Below are positions 17,340 through 26,231 of a stretch of DNA of 43,367 bases, one piece after another; positions within the stretch are counted from its first letter, which is position 1, and each line of letters starts with the position of its first letter. A program made the translations under genes and the position numbers. A model generated the notes under the pieces. The model did no database searches. It was not told where the DNA came from and saw nothing but the letters and a program-made list of their open reading frames with translations. This stretch comes from SCUN01 sp046598935 (lineage in GTDB: Bacteria; Acidobacteriota; Vicinamibacteria; Vicinamibacterales; SCN-69-37). The stretch is from NCBI GenBank assembly GCA_046598935.1, contig JBKJHW010000033.1:1-43367 (forward strand), written 5' to 3'.

Positions 17340-18203
17340 ATGGATCTCTCAGTCATCGTCGTGACCTACAACTCGCGCGCGTTCATCTCGACGTGCCTCG
17401 GGAGTCTCGACGCCTGCCTTGACGGGCTGAGAGCTGAGGTCTGCGTCGTGGACAACCAGTCGAGCGACGGCACGGCGGCGCACGTGCGCGAGCATCATCC
17501 GTTTGTGAGAGTCGTCGAGGCCGGCGCGAACCTCGGCTTCGCGCACGGCATCAATGCGGGCCTGGCGCGCACGTCGGGCCGGTACGTCTTGTGGCTCAAT
17601 CCCGATTCGCGCGTGCGGCCGGAATCTGCCGGAGGCCTGGCCGAATGGCTGCGGTGGATGGATGAGAACCCGGAAGTCGGGGTGTGCGGCGGCAAGGTGC
17701 TCGATCCGGGCGGCACGCTTCAACGATCGGTGAGAAGTTTTCCGTCGTACGGCGCGGTCTTCGGCGCGCGGTACTCGATCTTCACCAAGATGTGGCCCGA
17801 GAATCCGTTCTCGTCGAAATACCTCCGGACCGATCTGCTGTACGACGCTCCGGAGCCGGTGGACTGGATTTCCGGCGCGTGCCTCTTGCACCGTCGCGCT
17901 GTGAGCGACGCGCTCGAGGGTCCTGACGACGGGTTTTTCATGTACTTCGAGGATGTGGACTTCTGCTACCGCGCATGGAAGAGCGGCTGGAAGGTGTACT
18001 TCCACCCCGCGTTCGTCGTCGAGCATCATATCGGTGGCAGTTCGGAACACATGCCTGTGCGCATGCTCAAGGAGCGCCATCGCAGCATGTGGCGGTGGTA
18101 CACCAAACATTTCCAGCGGTTCTGGCTGAAGGACATCGCGATCTGGGCGGGAATCTGGACGCGCTGCGCGTGGCTGACGCTGGCGCGTACGTGGCGGAGA
18201 TGA
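17340..18203 (+). CDS. Glycosyltransferase family 2 (rhamnosyltransferase-like)
   Basis: A 287-residue GT-A enzyme starting at ATG 17340. It begins MDLSVIVVTYNSRAFI, has the nucleotide-binding LWLNPDSRV (N-x-D metal-binding form) and GKVLDPGGTLQRSVRSFP, then DWISGACLLHRRAV and GFFMYFEDVDFCYRAWKSGW (the ED base motif). This pattern is that of WbbL-like rhamnosyltransferases. It should extend the lipid-linked oligosaccharide in the cytoplasm. The stop codon overlaps the phosphoglycosyl transferase start as ATGA at 18200-18203, so the two are coupled. Confidence 0.87.
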   Translation: MDLSVIVVTYNSRAFISTCLGSLDACLDGLRAEVCVVDNQSSDGTAAHVREHHPFVRVVEAGANLGFAHGINAGLARTSGRYVLWLNPDSRVRPESAGGLAEWLRWMDENPEVGVCGGKVLDPGGTLQRSVRSFPSYGAVFGARYSIFTKMWPENPFSSKYLRTDLLYDAPEPVDWISGACLLHRRAVSDALEGPDDGFFMYFEDVDFCYRAWKSGWKVYFHPAFVVEHHIGGSSEHMPVRMLKERHRSMWRWYTKHFQRFWLKDIAIWAGIWTRCAWLTLARTWRR

Positions 18204-18820
18204 TCGCCAAGCGGGTGTTCGATATCACATTCGCAGCGGTGTCGCTGGTGATCTCGTCGCCGATCTGGCTCGTCGCGGCCGCGCTCGTGAAACTTCAGGA
18301 CGGCGGCCCCGTCTTCTTTCGTCAGGACCGGTCGGGCCTTCGCGGCCGCCCCTTTGATGTGTTGAAGTTCAGGTCGATGTCGGTCGACGCCGAGCGCGAC
18401 GGCGCCAGGCAGGCGGTTGAGGGCGACCGCCGGATAACGGCTGTCGGGCGGTGGCTGCGCGCGACGGCGATGGATGAGCTGCCGCAACTCTGGAATATCT
18501 TGAGGGGTGACATGAGCGTCGTCGGCCCGCGGGCGCTGCGGCCGGGCGAGGTGGATGCGCACGGCGCCGGCGTATTCGAGCGGCTGGAGGATGTGCCGGG
18601 GTTTGCCCTCCGATCGTCGGTCAAGCCGGGCCTGACGGGCGTGGCCCAGATCTATGCGCGTCGCGATTTACCCAGGCGTCAGAAGTTTCGCTACGATAGG
18701 CTCTACATTCTGCGTCAGTCGTTCGCGCTCGATATCCGGCTGGTCGCGTTGTCGTTTTGGATCAGCCTCACCGGTGCGTGGGAAGCCCGCGGCCGTCGGG
18801 GCAAGGGAGTGCGGAACTAA
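18200..18820 (+). CDS. Initiating phosphoglycosyl transferase (short, PglC/WcaJ-core type)
   Basis: A 206-residue protein; the start is ATG 18200, overlapping the GT2 stop. It has one N-terminal hydrophobic segment (VFDITFAAVSLVISSPIWLVAAAL), then QDRSGLRGRPFDVLKFRSM, the catalytic Asp-Glu of MDELPQLWNILRGDMSVVGPRA and PGLTGVAQIYAR. These are the landmarks of monotopic phosphoglycosyl transferases, which move a sugar phosphate from UDP-sugar to undecaprenyl phosphate and start repeat-unit synthesis. Only the catalytic core is present: the four-helix N-terminal part of WbaP/WcaJ is missing, as in PglC. It is followed three bases later by a geranylgeranyl reductase-like gene. Confidence 0.88.
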   Translation: MIAKRVFDITFAAVSLVISSPIWLVAAALVKLQDGGPVFFRQDRSGLRGRPFDVLKFRSMSVDAERDGARQAVEGDRRITAVGRWLRATAMDELPQLWNILRGDMSVVGPRALRPGEVDAHGAGVFERLEDVPGFALRSSVKPGLTGVAQIYARRDLPRRQKFRYDRLYILRQSFALDIRLVALSFWISLTGAWEARGRRGKGVRN

Positions 18821-18823
18821 TTT

Positions 18824-20002
18824 GTGGTGAGGACCTCCAATATCCGGGACGTTGTCGTTGTCGGCGCTGGACCGGCCGGCCTGACGGCGGCTGCGAAGTT
18901 GGGGTCGCTCGGCCACGACGTCGTTGTGCTCGAGGAGCATCCTGAGATCGGCCACCCCGTGCACTGCACGGGCGTCCTCGGCGTCGAAGCGTTCGACGAG
19001 CTCGACCTGCCGCGCGAACCCATTCTCGCGATTACCGGTGCTGCGGCTTTTCGCCACGGTCATGGCGAGCCCGTCATGGTCGACAGCGATCGCATCAAAG
19101 CGGCGGTCATCGACAGGGGCCGGTTTGATGCCGCTCTCGCCACTCGCGCTGTCGCCGCCGGCGCCGAGGTGCGCACGTCGGCGCGTGTGGACGGCCTGTC
19201 GGTCTCGCCGAGCGGCGTCACGGTCCGCGTTCGCGACGGCGAAAGTGTCGAAGCGCGCGCGTGCGTCCTCGCCTGCGGCGCGAATTACCGGTTCAACCGC
19301 GAGCTCGGGCTGGGCGTGCCCAGAGAGTTTGTGCAAACGGCGCAGATTGAAACGCCATTTGCTCTGCTCCCGCGCATCGACGTCCGATTCGGCCGCCAGG
19401 TCGCGCCGGGCGGTTTTGCGTGGGCCGTGCCATTTGTGCGCGACGGCCAGCCGTATGCCCGCCTTGGACTGTTCTGCGATTCGGGCGCGAGCCCGCGTTT
19501 TCGCGAGTACTGCAAACAGATGGCACATGAGTCGGGGATCGATCCCGCGTCGTTGCCGTCCCCGCGGATGAAGATGCTTCCGCTCGGCCCCGTGAAGAAG
19601 ACCGTCGCCGCACGCGTCGTCGCGATCGGTGACGCGGCCGGCCTCGTGAAGCCGACCACCGGCGGCGGCATCTACTACAGCATTCTCAGCGGCGTCATGG
19701 CCGCCGAAGCGCTCGGCGAAGCGCTCAACCGCGACGAGCTCGGCGAACGCCAGCTGCGCGCGTGCGAAGACGGCTGGCGCGCCCGCCTGGGTCCGGACAT
19801 CCGTGCGGGCCTTGCGTTCCGCGCGCTGGCCACGCGCATCGGCGACCGTGGCATTCAGGCCGTGATCGAAGTGGCGCGTGTGGACGGCATCATCCCGCTG
19901 CTCAAAGAAACGGCCGACTTCAACTGGCACCGCAAGGCGGCGCTCGCCCTACTGAAACATCCTTCCGTTCGGAAGGCCGTTCTCAGCTCCATCTGGAGCT
20001 GA
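18824..20002 (+). CDS. Geranylgeranyl reductase family flavoprotein
   Basis: A 392-residue FAD protein starting at GTG 18824. The Rossmann motif VVVVGAGPAGLTAAAKL lies near residue 10, HPVHCTGVLG near 45 (the cysteine region shared with geranylgeranyl reductases), and AIGDAAGLVKPTTGGGIYYS near 265, which closes the FAD site. The family reduces double bonds of isoprenoid chains, or acts as a related monooxygenase-like flavoprotein. Its gene directly follows the phosphoglycosyl transferase and precedes a nucleotidyltransferase by one base, so a lipid-carrier substrate is tempting. That is inference; similar genes also serve quinone or carotenoid pathways. Confidence 0.75.
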   Translation: MVRTSNIRDVVVVGAGPAGLTAAAKLGSLGHDVVVLEEHPEIGHPVHCTGVLGVEAFDELDLPREPILAITGAAAFRHGHGEPVMVDSDRIKAAVIDRGRFDAALATRAVAAGAEVRTSARVDGLSVSPSGVTVRVRDGESVEARACVLACGANYRFNRELGLGVPREFVQTAQIETPFALLPRIDVRFGRQVAPGGFAWAVPFVRDGQPYARLGLFCDSGASPRFREYCKQMAHESGIDPASLPSPRMKMLPLGPVKKTVAARVVAIGDAAGLVKPTTGGGIYYSILSGVMAAEALGEALNRDELGERQLRACEDGWRARLGPDIRAGLAFRALATRIGDRGIQAVIEVARVDGIIPLLKETADFNWHRKAALALLKHPSVRKAVLSSIWS

Positions 20003-20003
20003 C

Positions 20004-21065
20004 ATGCATATCCTCCTTCGTGACCGCCGGGTGCTCGCCGAGCGCGTACGCGCGGGCAATCTGCAAACGCTGATCGATGACGCCGCCCGCGAGGGCGTCG
20101 AAGGTCTATTGGTGCATGCGATTGGCACCGGCGTGGATCCCATCGTGGATGCGGAGCGGCGGCGCCTGGCTCTTCGCGAGGGCGTCGCGTTCGCCGAGAT
20201 GGTGCGCGTCGTCAGCGCGTTTGCCGAGGGGGGCGTACGCACGGCGATTCTTAAGGGCAGCGCGATCGCATACACGCTCTACCCTGAGCCCTGGAGCCGG
20301 CCGCGCTTCGATCTCGACCTGCTGGTGGGGCGCGCCGATCGCGATCGCTCCAAGGCCATCATGCGCGCGCTCGGCTATCACGAGGGCAGGCCGATGAGCA
20401 GCCGCTGGCTCATGCAACAGGATGCGTGGAAGCGAACCGTCGGATCTGATCTCATCGACGCCGACGTCCACTTCGAGCTGACGAACCGCCAGTTTTTCGC
20501 ATCGCGGCTGCCGGTTGAGGCGCTTCTCGGGCGCGCCGTTCCGGCGCCATTCGCGGGCGCGGGCGCGTGGCAACTGGATCCCGTGGACGCGCTGATCTAC
20601 GCGTGCGTACACCGCGTCGCGCATCACTCACAGGAGGCACGGCTGATCTGGCACCTCGATATCGCGCGGCAGGGCGCCGCGCTTGAGGCAGCCGGCGTGA
20701 CGTCACTGCTCGAGCGCGCCCGCGACGCCGGCCTGTCTTCGATCGCCGCGCAGGAGTTGCGCATCGCTGGCGCGCTTTCGAACGAGCGATCAGGCGCGCT
20801 GGCGCCCGAGGTGGTTCGCGCGCTGTCGGAAACCGGCCGCAGCGAGACCTCCGCGCGCTACCTCGCGGGCGGGCGCGGGCCGGCGGGTGACCTGTGGCTC
20901 GATCTTCAGTCGATGCCCCGCTGGCGTGATCGCGCCGGCCTGGTCGCCGAAATGCTGTTTCCGGCGCGCGACTACATGCTTCGCCAGCCGGGCGTGACCC
21001 CGGCTAATCTTCAGTGGCGTTACATCCGGCGATACTTTGAATGGCCGGCGCGTTGGTTTCGTTAG
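20004..21065 (+). CDS. Nucleotidyltransferase family protein (PF14907-like)
   Basis: A 353-residue protein starting at ATG 20004, one base after the preceding stop. The signature is AILKGSAIAYTLYPEPWSRP followed by RFDLDLLVGRAD: LKG, then a D-L-D pair, which are the metal-binding residues of the uncharacterised nucleotidyltransferase family PF14907. Further along are DADVHFELTN and LDPVDALIYACVHRVAHH, also typical. The family has no settled reaction; members occur in polysaccharide loci and beside asparagine-synthetase/PqqD/HPr-kinase peptide clusters. Both kinds of neighbourhood exist here, so its partner is ambiguous. Its 3' end overlaps the convergent HAD gene by four bases. Confidence 0.72.
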   Translation: MHILLRDRRVLAERVRAGNLQTLIDDAAREGVEGLLVHAIGTGVDPIVDAERRRLALREGVAFAEMVRVVSAFAEGGVRTAILKGSAIAYTLYPEPWSRPRFDLDLLVGRADRDRSKAIMRALGYHEGRPMSSRWLMQQDAWKRTVGSDLIDADVHFELTNRQFFASRLPVEALLGRAVPAPFAGAGAWQLDPVDALIYACVHRVAHHSQEARLIWHLDIARQGAALEAAGVTSLLERARDAGLSSIAAQELRIAGALSNERSGALAPEVVRALSETGRSETSARYLAGGRGPAGDLWLDLQSMPRWRDRAGLVAEMLFPARDYMLRQPGVTPANLQWRYIRRYFEWPARWFR

Positions 21066-21769
21066 CGCAGCTTGGCGCGATTGCGATCAGGCGGCGGCGG
21101 CACGACGGGCTCGTCCTGCCGGTTGCCGCCAAACCAGTCCGAGAGGCGCTGCAGCCGTCCCCGTCGCTCACCCAGCGACTCGTGCATGTGCGAAATCACG
21201 TCGATCGCTTCTTCGAGCGTCTTCACGACGCCAATCCCTCTGCTGATCGCGTGATCTTCACTCGCGCGATCGTGCCGGTCGCGAAGCAGCAGCAGCGCCT
21301 TCGCGGTTGACCCGCCGACCACATCCACACAATTGAGCAGCTGATCGTCGACGATCACGTCGAGCCGCAGCGCATTCGCCAGTTCACCGCGCGAGCCCGG
21401 CACCGTGACGACGGCGGGGTAGTAGAAGCCGTGCTGTTCGATCCACCACTGCGTCTGGAACTGCACCGGATCGCCGTCAGTGGAAGGGCGGCGCGTCATG
21501 AACACCACTTCCCACTTGCCGCGGCGCGTCAGCTCGTACAGTCTGGCCAGTTGCTGCGGCTCGTACGCGTCGAGCCGCGTCCACCAGTTGTTCGAGCGTT
21601 TGACGTACGTCCAGATCGCCTTGATTTCGCGCGACGAGAGCGGATCAACGGCCGACGCGTCCGTCGTCTGCATCCGGCCACCGATGCCCGCGTCGTCGGC
21701 AGCCTGCTGAAACGCTGTGCGAAAATCCGCGAGTACGCCGTCGATGTCGAACGCCACGCGCAGCGACAT
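21062..21769 (-). CDS. HAD-superfamily phosphatase, 5'-nucleotidase-like
   Basis: A 235-residue protein read on the minus strand from ATG 21769. HAD motif I is VAFDIDGVLADFRTAF (nucleophile Asp and acid Asp at D-x-D), motif II is FMTRRPS, and the acidic motif IV is DVIVDDQLLNC. The order and spacing resemble 5'(3')-deoxyribonucleotidase-like proteins. The C-terminal 40 residues are Arg/Pro-rich and not conserved-looking. It is the last gene of the minus-strand polysaccharide operon, its start overlapping the stop of the O-antigen ligase gene. The substrate is unknown and a specific role in polysaccharide synthesis is not evident. Confidence 0.7.
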   Translation of the reverse strand: MSLRVAFDIDGVLADFRTAFQQAADDAGIGGRMQTTDASAVDPLSSREIKAIWTYVKRSNNWWTRLDAYEPQQLARLYELTRRGKWEVVFMTRRPSTDGDPVQFQTQWWIEQHGFYYPAVVTVPGSRGELANALRLDVIVDDQLLNCVDVVGGSTAKALLLLRDRHDRASEDHAISRGIGVVKTLEEAIDVISHMHESLGERRGRLQRLSDWFGGNRQDEPVVPPPPDRNRAKLR

Positions 21770-23130
21770 CAGCGATGACCCTCGGCCGAATCACCGCGTG
21801 ATGACCGCGACGTTGCGATGCCGGCAGCGGCGGCGGCCAGGAAGAACACGGCGGGCGTCAGCAGTGGAGTTTCCCAGATGCTCTGCACCGCGAGCCCCAC
21901 GAGGCCGACGAGCGCGCCACTTCTGAGGTAGCGGTGCGCGCTGTGGTCATGGCGTTGCTGTCTCAGATGAAGCCTGACGAGCATCAGAACTGCCGCGAGC
22001 GCCATCAGCGCGCCCGGGATGCCGGCCTCCGCCACGGTCTGAAGGTATTGGCTGTGCGCGTGATTCATCATCATCCCGCGGGGCTCCGGCTGGTATAGCG
22101 GCATCGAACCTTCGTACGCGCCGTATCCCACGCCGGCGATTGGATACATCGCCGCCAGCGCCCGCGACGCCCGCCAGATTGTCGGCCGACCGCCCCAGCC
22201 GTCGTCCGCGCTGTTGCCCAGCCGGTTGACGATGCGCACGGGATTGGAAATCAAGAGAGCGCCAATCAGGAGACCCACAAATAACGACACCAGGCCCAGC
22301 CGGCCACGGCGCCCGAATTGCCGCCAGCCGCCAATCAGCGCAAACAACGCGGCCGCCGAAAACCCGATCAGTCCGGCTCGCGACTGCGAAATCATAACGC
22401 CGCCGGAAATCAGCGCGATAGCGCCCACGATGAAGAACGCGCGTGAATCGGTCAGCGCGCGCACGCTCGACCGCTTCACCGTTGACGCGAGCCAATGCGA
22501 TTTCGCCCGGGCCGCCAGGTAGCCTCCGACAATCGGCGCGGCGATGAGCATCCATGCCGCGAAATGATTGCGGCTGATGACTGGCCCCATGGGCGTCGAA
22601 TGTCGGTCGAGCGTGTGCCAGAAACCGTAGACAAGCCCGTTGGGGAAGATCGCGGGGCTGATGGCTGCGAGGACGACGCAGGCCGAACCGGTAAGTGCGA
22701 TCCATCGCACGAACGCGCGCGCACCCGAATGACCGAGACTCTCGCGCGTCGTCCAGTAGAGCATCGCTGCAGCCGTGAGGACAATCAACGCTTCGAGTGT
22801 TGCCTTCGGCGCAAGTGACAGCGGGCGCCAGGCCCCTGGATCGAACTGGGTCAGATCGACGGCGCGGTGAAAGGCCTCGCTGGCCGGCGAGAGGACATTG
22901 ATGATGGCAGGCGGCAACGGCGCGAGCTGCAGCCAGGCGATCGCGAGAATGGCGGCGAAGGTGAAATCCACGCCGCGCGTGCTCCCGCGGAAGATCCGCG
23001 GCCGGGCGACAAGGAAGAGGATGAGGATGGCGACCGCGGCGGGCCGGCTCACCCATGGATAGACAGCGCCAAAGACAAAGAGCGTCGAACTAATGATGAG
23101 CCCCGCCAGGACGGCGCTCATCATCTGCAC
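21769..23130 (-). CDS. O-antigen ligase family membrane protein
   Basis: A 453-residue polytopic protein on the minus strand from ATG 23130. It has about 12 hydrophobic segments. The signature lies late in the chain: AGVGYGAYEGSMPLYQ, then MMNHAHSQYLQTVAEAGIPG, the H-S-x-Y-L-Q-x3-E-x-G-x-x-G region of the Wzy_C/WaaL superfamily. RPTIWRASRALAAMYPIAGVGYG before it is also typical. It either polymerises or ligates polysaccharide on the periplasmic side. It lies 10 bases after the Wzc-type kinase gene. This is the second member of the superfamily in the window (compare 8994-10313). Confidence 0.82.
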   Translation of the reverse strand: MQMMSAVLAGLIISSTLFVFGAVYPWVSRPAAVAILILFLVARPRIFRGSTRGVDFTFAAILAIAWLQLAPLPPAIINVLSPASEAFHRAVDLTQFDPGAWRPLSLAPKATLEALIVLTAAAMLYWTTRESLGHSGARAFVRWIALTGSACVVLAAISPAIFPNGLVYGFWHTLDRHSTPMGPVISRNHFAAWMLIAAPIVGGYLAARAKSHWLASTVKRSSVRALTDSRAFFIVGAIALISGGVMISQSRAGLIGFSAAALFALIGGWRQFGRRGRLGLVSLFVGLLIGALLISNPVRIVNRLGNSADDGWGGRPTIWRASRALAAMYPIAGVGYGAYEGSMPLYQPEPRGMMMNHAHSQYLQTVAEAGIPGALMALAAVLMLVRLHLRQQRHDHSAHRYLRSGALVGLVGLAVQSIWETPLLTPAVFFLAAAAAGIATSRSSRGDSAEGHR

Positions 23131-23140
23131 GGCAGGCTGC

Positions 23141-25483
23141 TCAGTCCTTGGCCGGCGCGGTGGACCCGGTGCCGCTGGTGCTGGTGCCGTAGTAGCTCTT
23201 GTACTGGTAGCCGTAATACCGCGAATAATAGTATTTGTTGCGGTCGAAATTCACACGGTTCAAGACCGCGCCGATGACTTTGGGACGGCTGGCCATGATC
23301 ATGTGCACGGCGCGCTCCGCGAGGCGCCGGCGCGTCATCTCGGCGCCGATGACAAACGTCACGCCGTCGACCAGCGGCGTCAGGATGATCGCGTCGGTGA
23401 CCGCGAGCACCGGCGGCGTATCGATGACGACCCAGTCAAACGGGCCCTGTTTCAGGTTCACGATCAGCTGCCGCATCCGTTCCGACGAAAGCAGCTCGGA
23501 TGGGTTGGGCGGCGTGCGGCCGGCGGTCATCACGCAGAAATTCGGGTCGCTCGTTCGCTGAATGGCTTCGCGAACGCGCGCCTGTCCGACGAGCAGGTGC
23601 GAGAGGCCGACCGTGTTGCTGATCTTGAGCGCCTTGTGAACGCCCGGTCGGCGCATGTCGGCGTCGACGAGGAGCACGCGGGAGCCGCCGAATGCCAACA
23701 CCATCGCGAGGTTGCACGCCGTCGTCGTCTTGCCTTCGAGCGGCTGGGCGCTGGTCACGGTGATCACGCGCGTGGACTCGCCGCCGCTCGTGAAGACAAG
23801 CGATGTGCGGAGCGCGCGGTAGGATTCGCCGAAGTCATGCGGCACCGGGCCTGAGAGCACCGGCTGTTTGTCGCCGCGGACCGACGGCACGAGGCCGAGG
23901 AATGGCACGTGCAGCTTGCGCGTGATGTCTTCGGGCGTCTTGACCGTATCGTCGAGATAGTCGAGGCCAAACGCGAGCACCAGCGCGACCACGATGCCGC
24001 CAAGCAGCGCCATCAGCATGTTGCGCGCCGGGTCCGGCTTGAATGGCGAGCCCGGCACTTGCGCCGGATCCATGACCTTCACGTTGTTGCTGACGGCGGT
24101 GATTTCGACGAGCGCAGCCTCGCGGCCGCTTTCAATCTCCGTGAGCGACGACTGGAGGCGCTCGACGTCATTCTTGAGAAAGTCGATCGGAATGCTGGCG
24201 GCCGCCTGCGAATTGGCCGTCAGATTCTGGAGCTCGTACAACTCCTTGTAGCGGGTCTCCGCGTTGCGCGCGTTTTCGTACTCCTGGCGCGCCAGATCGA
24301 CGATCTGCCGGAGACGTTGTTTGAGCTGCCCCACGGCGGTGGTGATGTCCTGCTCAACGGCCGTGACCTGCGTGTTGGCCGCGCCCAACTTCTGGACGTC
24401 GAGGAGCTGCTTTTTTTCGGCCTGTTTCTTGAGGATCGTTGTCTGGTAGTCGGCGACGATGCGGTCATTGGCGAACGCGGGAGCGGCCTGCGCCGCGTCC
24501 GGCTGGTTGAGATCGATCTTCGCGATCCCGTCGTAAGCCGCCCGCTTGCTCTGCGTTTCGACCCCTGCCTGGTTCCACACCTGCTTCTGGTTGGCCACGA
24601 AGCCGGCGAGCACCGTGCGGTCGATGAACGCACCGCTGGGGGAATTCTCCTGAGCCGCTTGGTACAGCTTCTTCGCGGCGTCGAGCTGGGTCTTCTTTTC
24701 GTCGGCCGTCTTTCGCGCCTGTTCCGCTTTATTGGCGAGGGCGGCCGTCTTTGACGTCAGGTTCTGGTCGACGTACACGGTCGCGAATGCATTGGCGGCT
24801 TCCGTCGAGAACTCGCGGTAACGCGATTCGAACGTAATTTCCACGAGGCGCGTGCCAAGCACGCGGTTGACTTTCCGGCGCGACATCAGCAGCTCGACGC
24901 GCCTGGCCTCCTCCGGTGTTTCCGGCGGGCCGTGGTCAGTGATCGCCGGCGGTTGCACGGCCTTCGACGTCAATGCCGGCGCGTCGTTGCCGCGGAAGAG
25001 CGAAAAGATCGGGTCGAAGATCCGGCGGCGCACGGTCAGCACTGCGTCGCCGAGGCCGGTGGGCTGTGCGTCCTGGCCGTTGAATTCCCGATTGTGCTCG
25101 AGGCCGAGCTTCGTCGCGACCATGCGAGCGAGCTGATGGCTCCGGAGCCGTGACAGCTCCGTTTCCATCTGATATTCCTCATCGTCGCCGTTGTACAGGA
25201 CATTCGCGCCGGCGAGGCCCGGCACTGCTGCGCGCTCGGGATCGATCTGAATTGTGGCAACCGCCTTGTATTCCTTCGTCGTGGTGTAGGTCTGCACCGC
25301 GCCGCCGATGAGCACGATCAGAATCACCGCGATGACGACGTTGCGATAGCGGTAAATGACGCTGAGACGATCGAGCAGATGGACTTCGGACTCACCGTAG
25401 CCGCCCGGACCTCCGGGAACGCCTGACACCGGCATCGCAGGAGCCGGCGGTTCGATAGTGACGGGAGTCTTCGGATTAAACAT
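23141..25483 (-). CDS. Wzc-type polysaccharide co-polymerase with tyrosine autokinase (BY-kinase)
   Basis: A 780-residue inner-membrane protein on the minus strand from ATG 25483. N-terminal Wzz domain with a first membrane segment near residues 50-67; a long coiled-coil periplasmic part (about 230-450); a second membrane segment near 488-505. The cytoplasmic kinase has Walker A (SAQPLEGKTTTACNL, about 577-591), Walker A' (LLVDADMRRPG, about 601) and Walker B (VVIDTPPVL, about 685), and ends in a tyrosine cluster (YYYSRYYGYQYKSYYG) for autophosphorylation. It should control chain length together with the Wza-like protein at 4413. No cognate tyrosine phosphatase is seen. It starts two bases after the upstream gene's stop. 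Confidence 0.92.
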   Translation of the reverse strand: MFNPKTPVTIEPPAPAMPVSGVPGGPGGYGESEVHLLDRLSVIYRYRNVVIAVILIVLIGGAVQTYTTTKEYKAVATIQIDPERAAVPGLAGANVLYNGDDEEYQMETELSRLRSHQLARMVATKLGLEHNREFNGQDAQPTGLGDAVLTVRRRIFDPIFSLFRGNDAPALTSKAVQPPAITDHGPPETPEEARRVELLMSRRKVNRVLGTRLVEITFESRYREFSTEAANAFATVYVDQNLTSKTAALANKAEQARKTADEKKTQLDAAKKLYQAAQENSPSGAFIDRTVLAGFVANQKQVWNQAGVETQSKRAAYDGIAKIDLNQPDAAQAAPAFANDRIVADYQTTILKKQAEKKQLLDVQKLGAANTQVTAVEQDITTAVGQLKQRLRQIVDLARQEYENARNAETRYKELYELQNLTANSQAAASIPIDFLKNDVERLQSSLTEIESGREAALVEITAVSNNVKVMDPAQVPGSPFKPDPARNMLMALLGGIVVALVLAFGLDYLDDTVKTPEDITRKLHVPFLGLVPSVRGDKQPVLSGPVPHDFGESYRALRTSLVFTSGGESTRVITVTSAQPLEGKTTTACNLAMVLAFGGSRVLLVDADMRRPGVHKALKISNTVGLSHLLVGQARVREAIQRTSDPNFCVMTAGRTPPNPSELLSSERMRQLIVNLKQGPFDWVVIDTPPVLAVTDAIILTPLVDGVTFVIGAEMTRRRLAERAVHMIMASRPKVIGAVLNRVNFDRNKYYYSRYYGYQYKSYYGTSTSGTGSTAPAKD

Positions 25484-25485
25484 TT

Positions 25486-26187
25486 CTATTTGATCGAGCT
25501 GAAGACCGCCGGCGGGGGAGCTGGCGGACCGCCGGACGGCGGAATCACCGGCGGCACGATCTGAATGAGCGGCGTGGCGATGGAGGTTATGCCTTGAGTG
25601 GCGGCGGACGTGACCGCCTGGCTGGCGGCGTTGCCGGCGAGCACGCTCAACTCGTTGGGCAGCAGCATCGGCAATCCGTTCGAGAGCCGGACGAATGTCG
25701 CGACGGTTTCACCCGGCGACACGGTGAAGGGGTGGCCGAGAGCCATCAGGGTGCGCTTGGCTGAATCGGTGACGTACTCGATCATGTACTCGCCGGGGTT
25801 CACGTTCTGGAACACGAACTCGCCGGCGGCGTTCGTCTGGGTGACGGCTTCGACGGTGTTCGTCACGGTGTTGCGGATCTGCACGGAGGCATCGGTGATC
25901 GCGCCGTTGTTGGCGGTCCACAGGTAGCCCATGATCTGGGTCGACTTCGAAACTCCGGCGTTGGCTGCCTGAGTCGCGCGGCCGGCCATCGCCGCGGCGC
26001 GCGACGCGCGAATCGCAGAGGCCGCTCTGGTCAGAGCGCTGGCGGGGCCGGTGGCGAGCGGCGTCGCAAGCTTGGTCGTGGCAGCCGCAACGGCTCCGCC
26101 CTGCGCCCGCATGGTCACGGGAACGAGCGAAATCGCCGTGATCACGGCGGCCAGTGCGAAACGACCCTTCATGTCATGTATTGTCAT
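25486..26187 (-). CDS. Secreted protein with one carboxypeptidase-regulatory-like domain
   Basis: A 233-residue protein on the minus strand from ATG 26187; an ATG at 26172 (MKGRFALAAVITAISLV) may be the true start, as it begins the signal peptide directly. An Ala/Thr-rich low-complexity segment follows, then a beta-sandwich of the carboxypeptidase-regulatory/CNA-B type (VQIRNTVTNTVEAVTQTNAAGEFVFQNVNPGEYMI is its core, about residues 100-135). The C-terminus is Pro-rich (PPVIPPSGGPPAPPPA). Such domains are often cell-surface or matrix modules. It lies just upstream of the Wzc-type gene in one operon and divergent from the lasso cluster. It is not a recognised exopolysaccharide component; function unknown. 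Confidence 0.65.
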   Translation of the reverse strand: MTIHDMKGRFALAAVITAISLVPVTMRAQGGAVAAATTKLATPLATGPASALTRAASAIRASRAAAMAGRATQAANAGVSKSTQIMGYLWTANNGAITDASVQIRNTVTNTVEAVTQTNAAGEFVFQNVNPGEYMIEYVTDSAKRTLMALGHPFTVSPGETVATFVRLSNGLPMLLPNELSVLAGNAASQAVTSAATQGITSIATPLIQIVPPVIPPSGGPPAPPPAVFSSIK

Positions 26188-26231
26188 ATCAAGACACCTA
26201 TTAGTACGTCAATGACTTTCGGCGGCCCGGT

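Noticed and set aside
18668..19930. Long minus-strand frame (420 codons) opposite the geranylgeranyl reductase-like gene
   Set aside because: It is a mirror of the sense gene in GC-rich DNA and has no domain signature; the sense protein has clear FAD motifs.
21947..23056. 369-codon minus-strand frame inside the O-antigen ligase gene
   Set aside because: It uses a different minus-strand frame from the ligase, which has the hydrophobic segments and family signature; this one is Arg-rich and lacks both.
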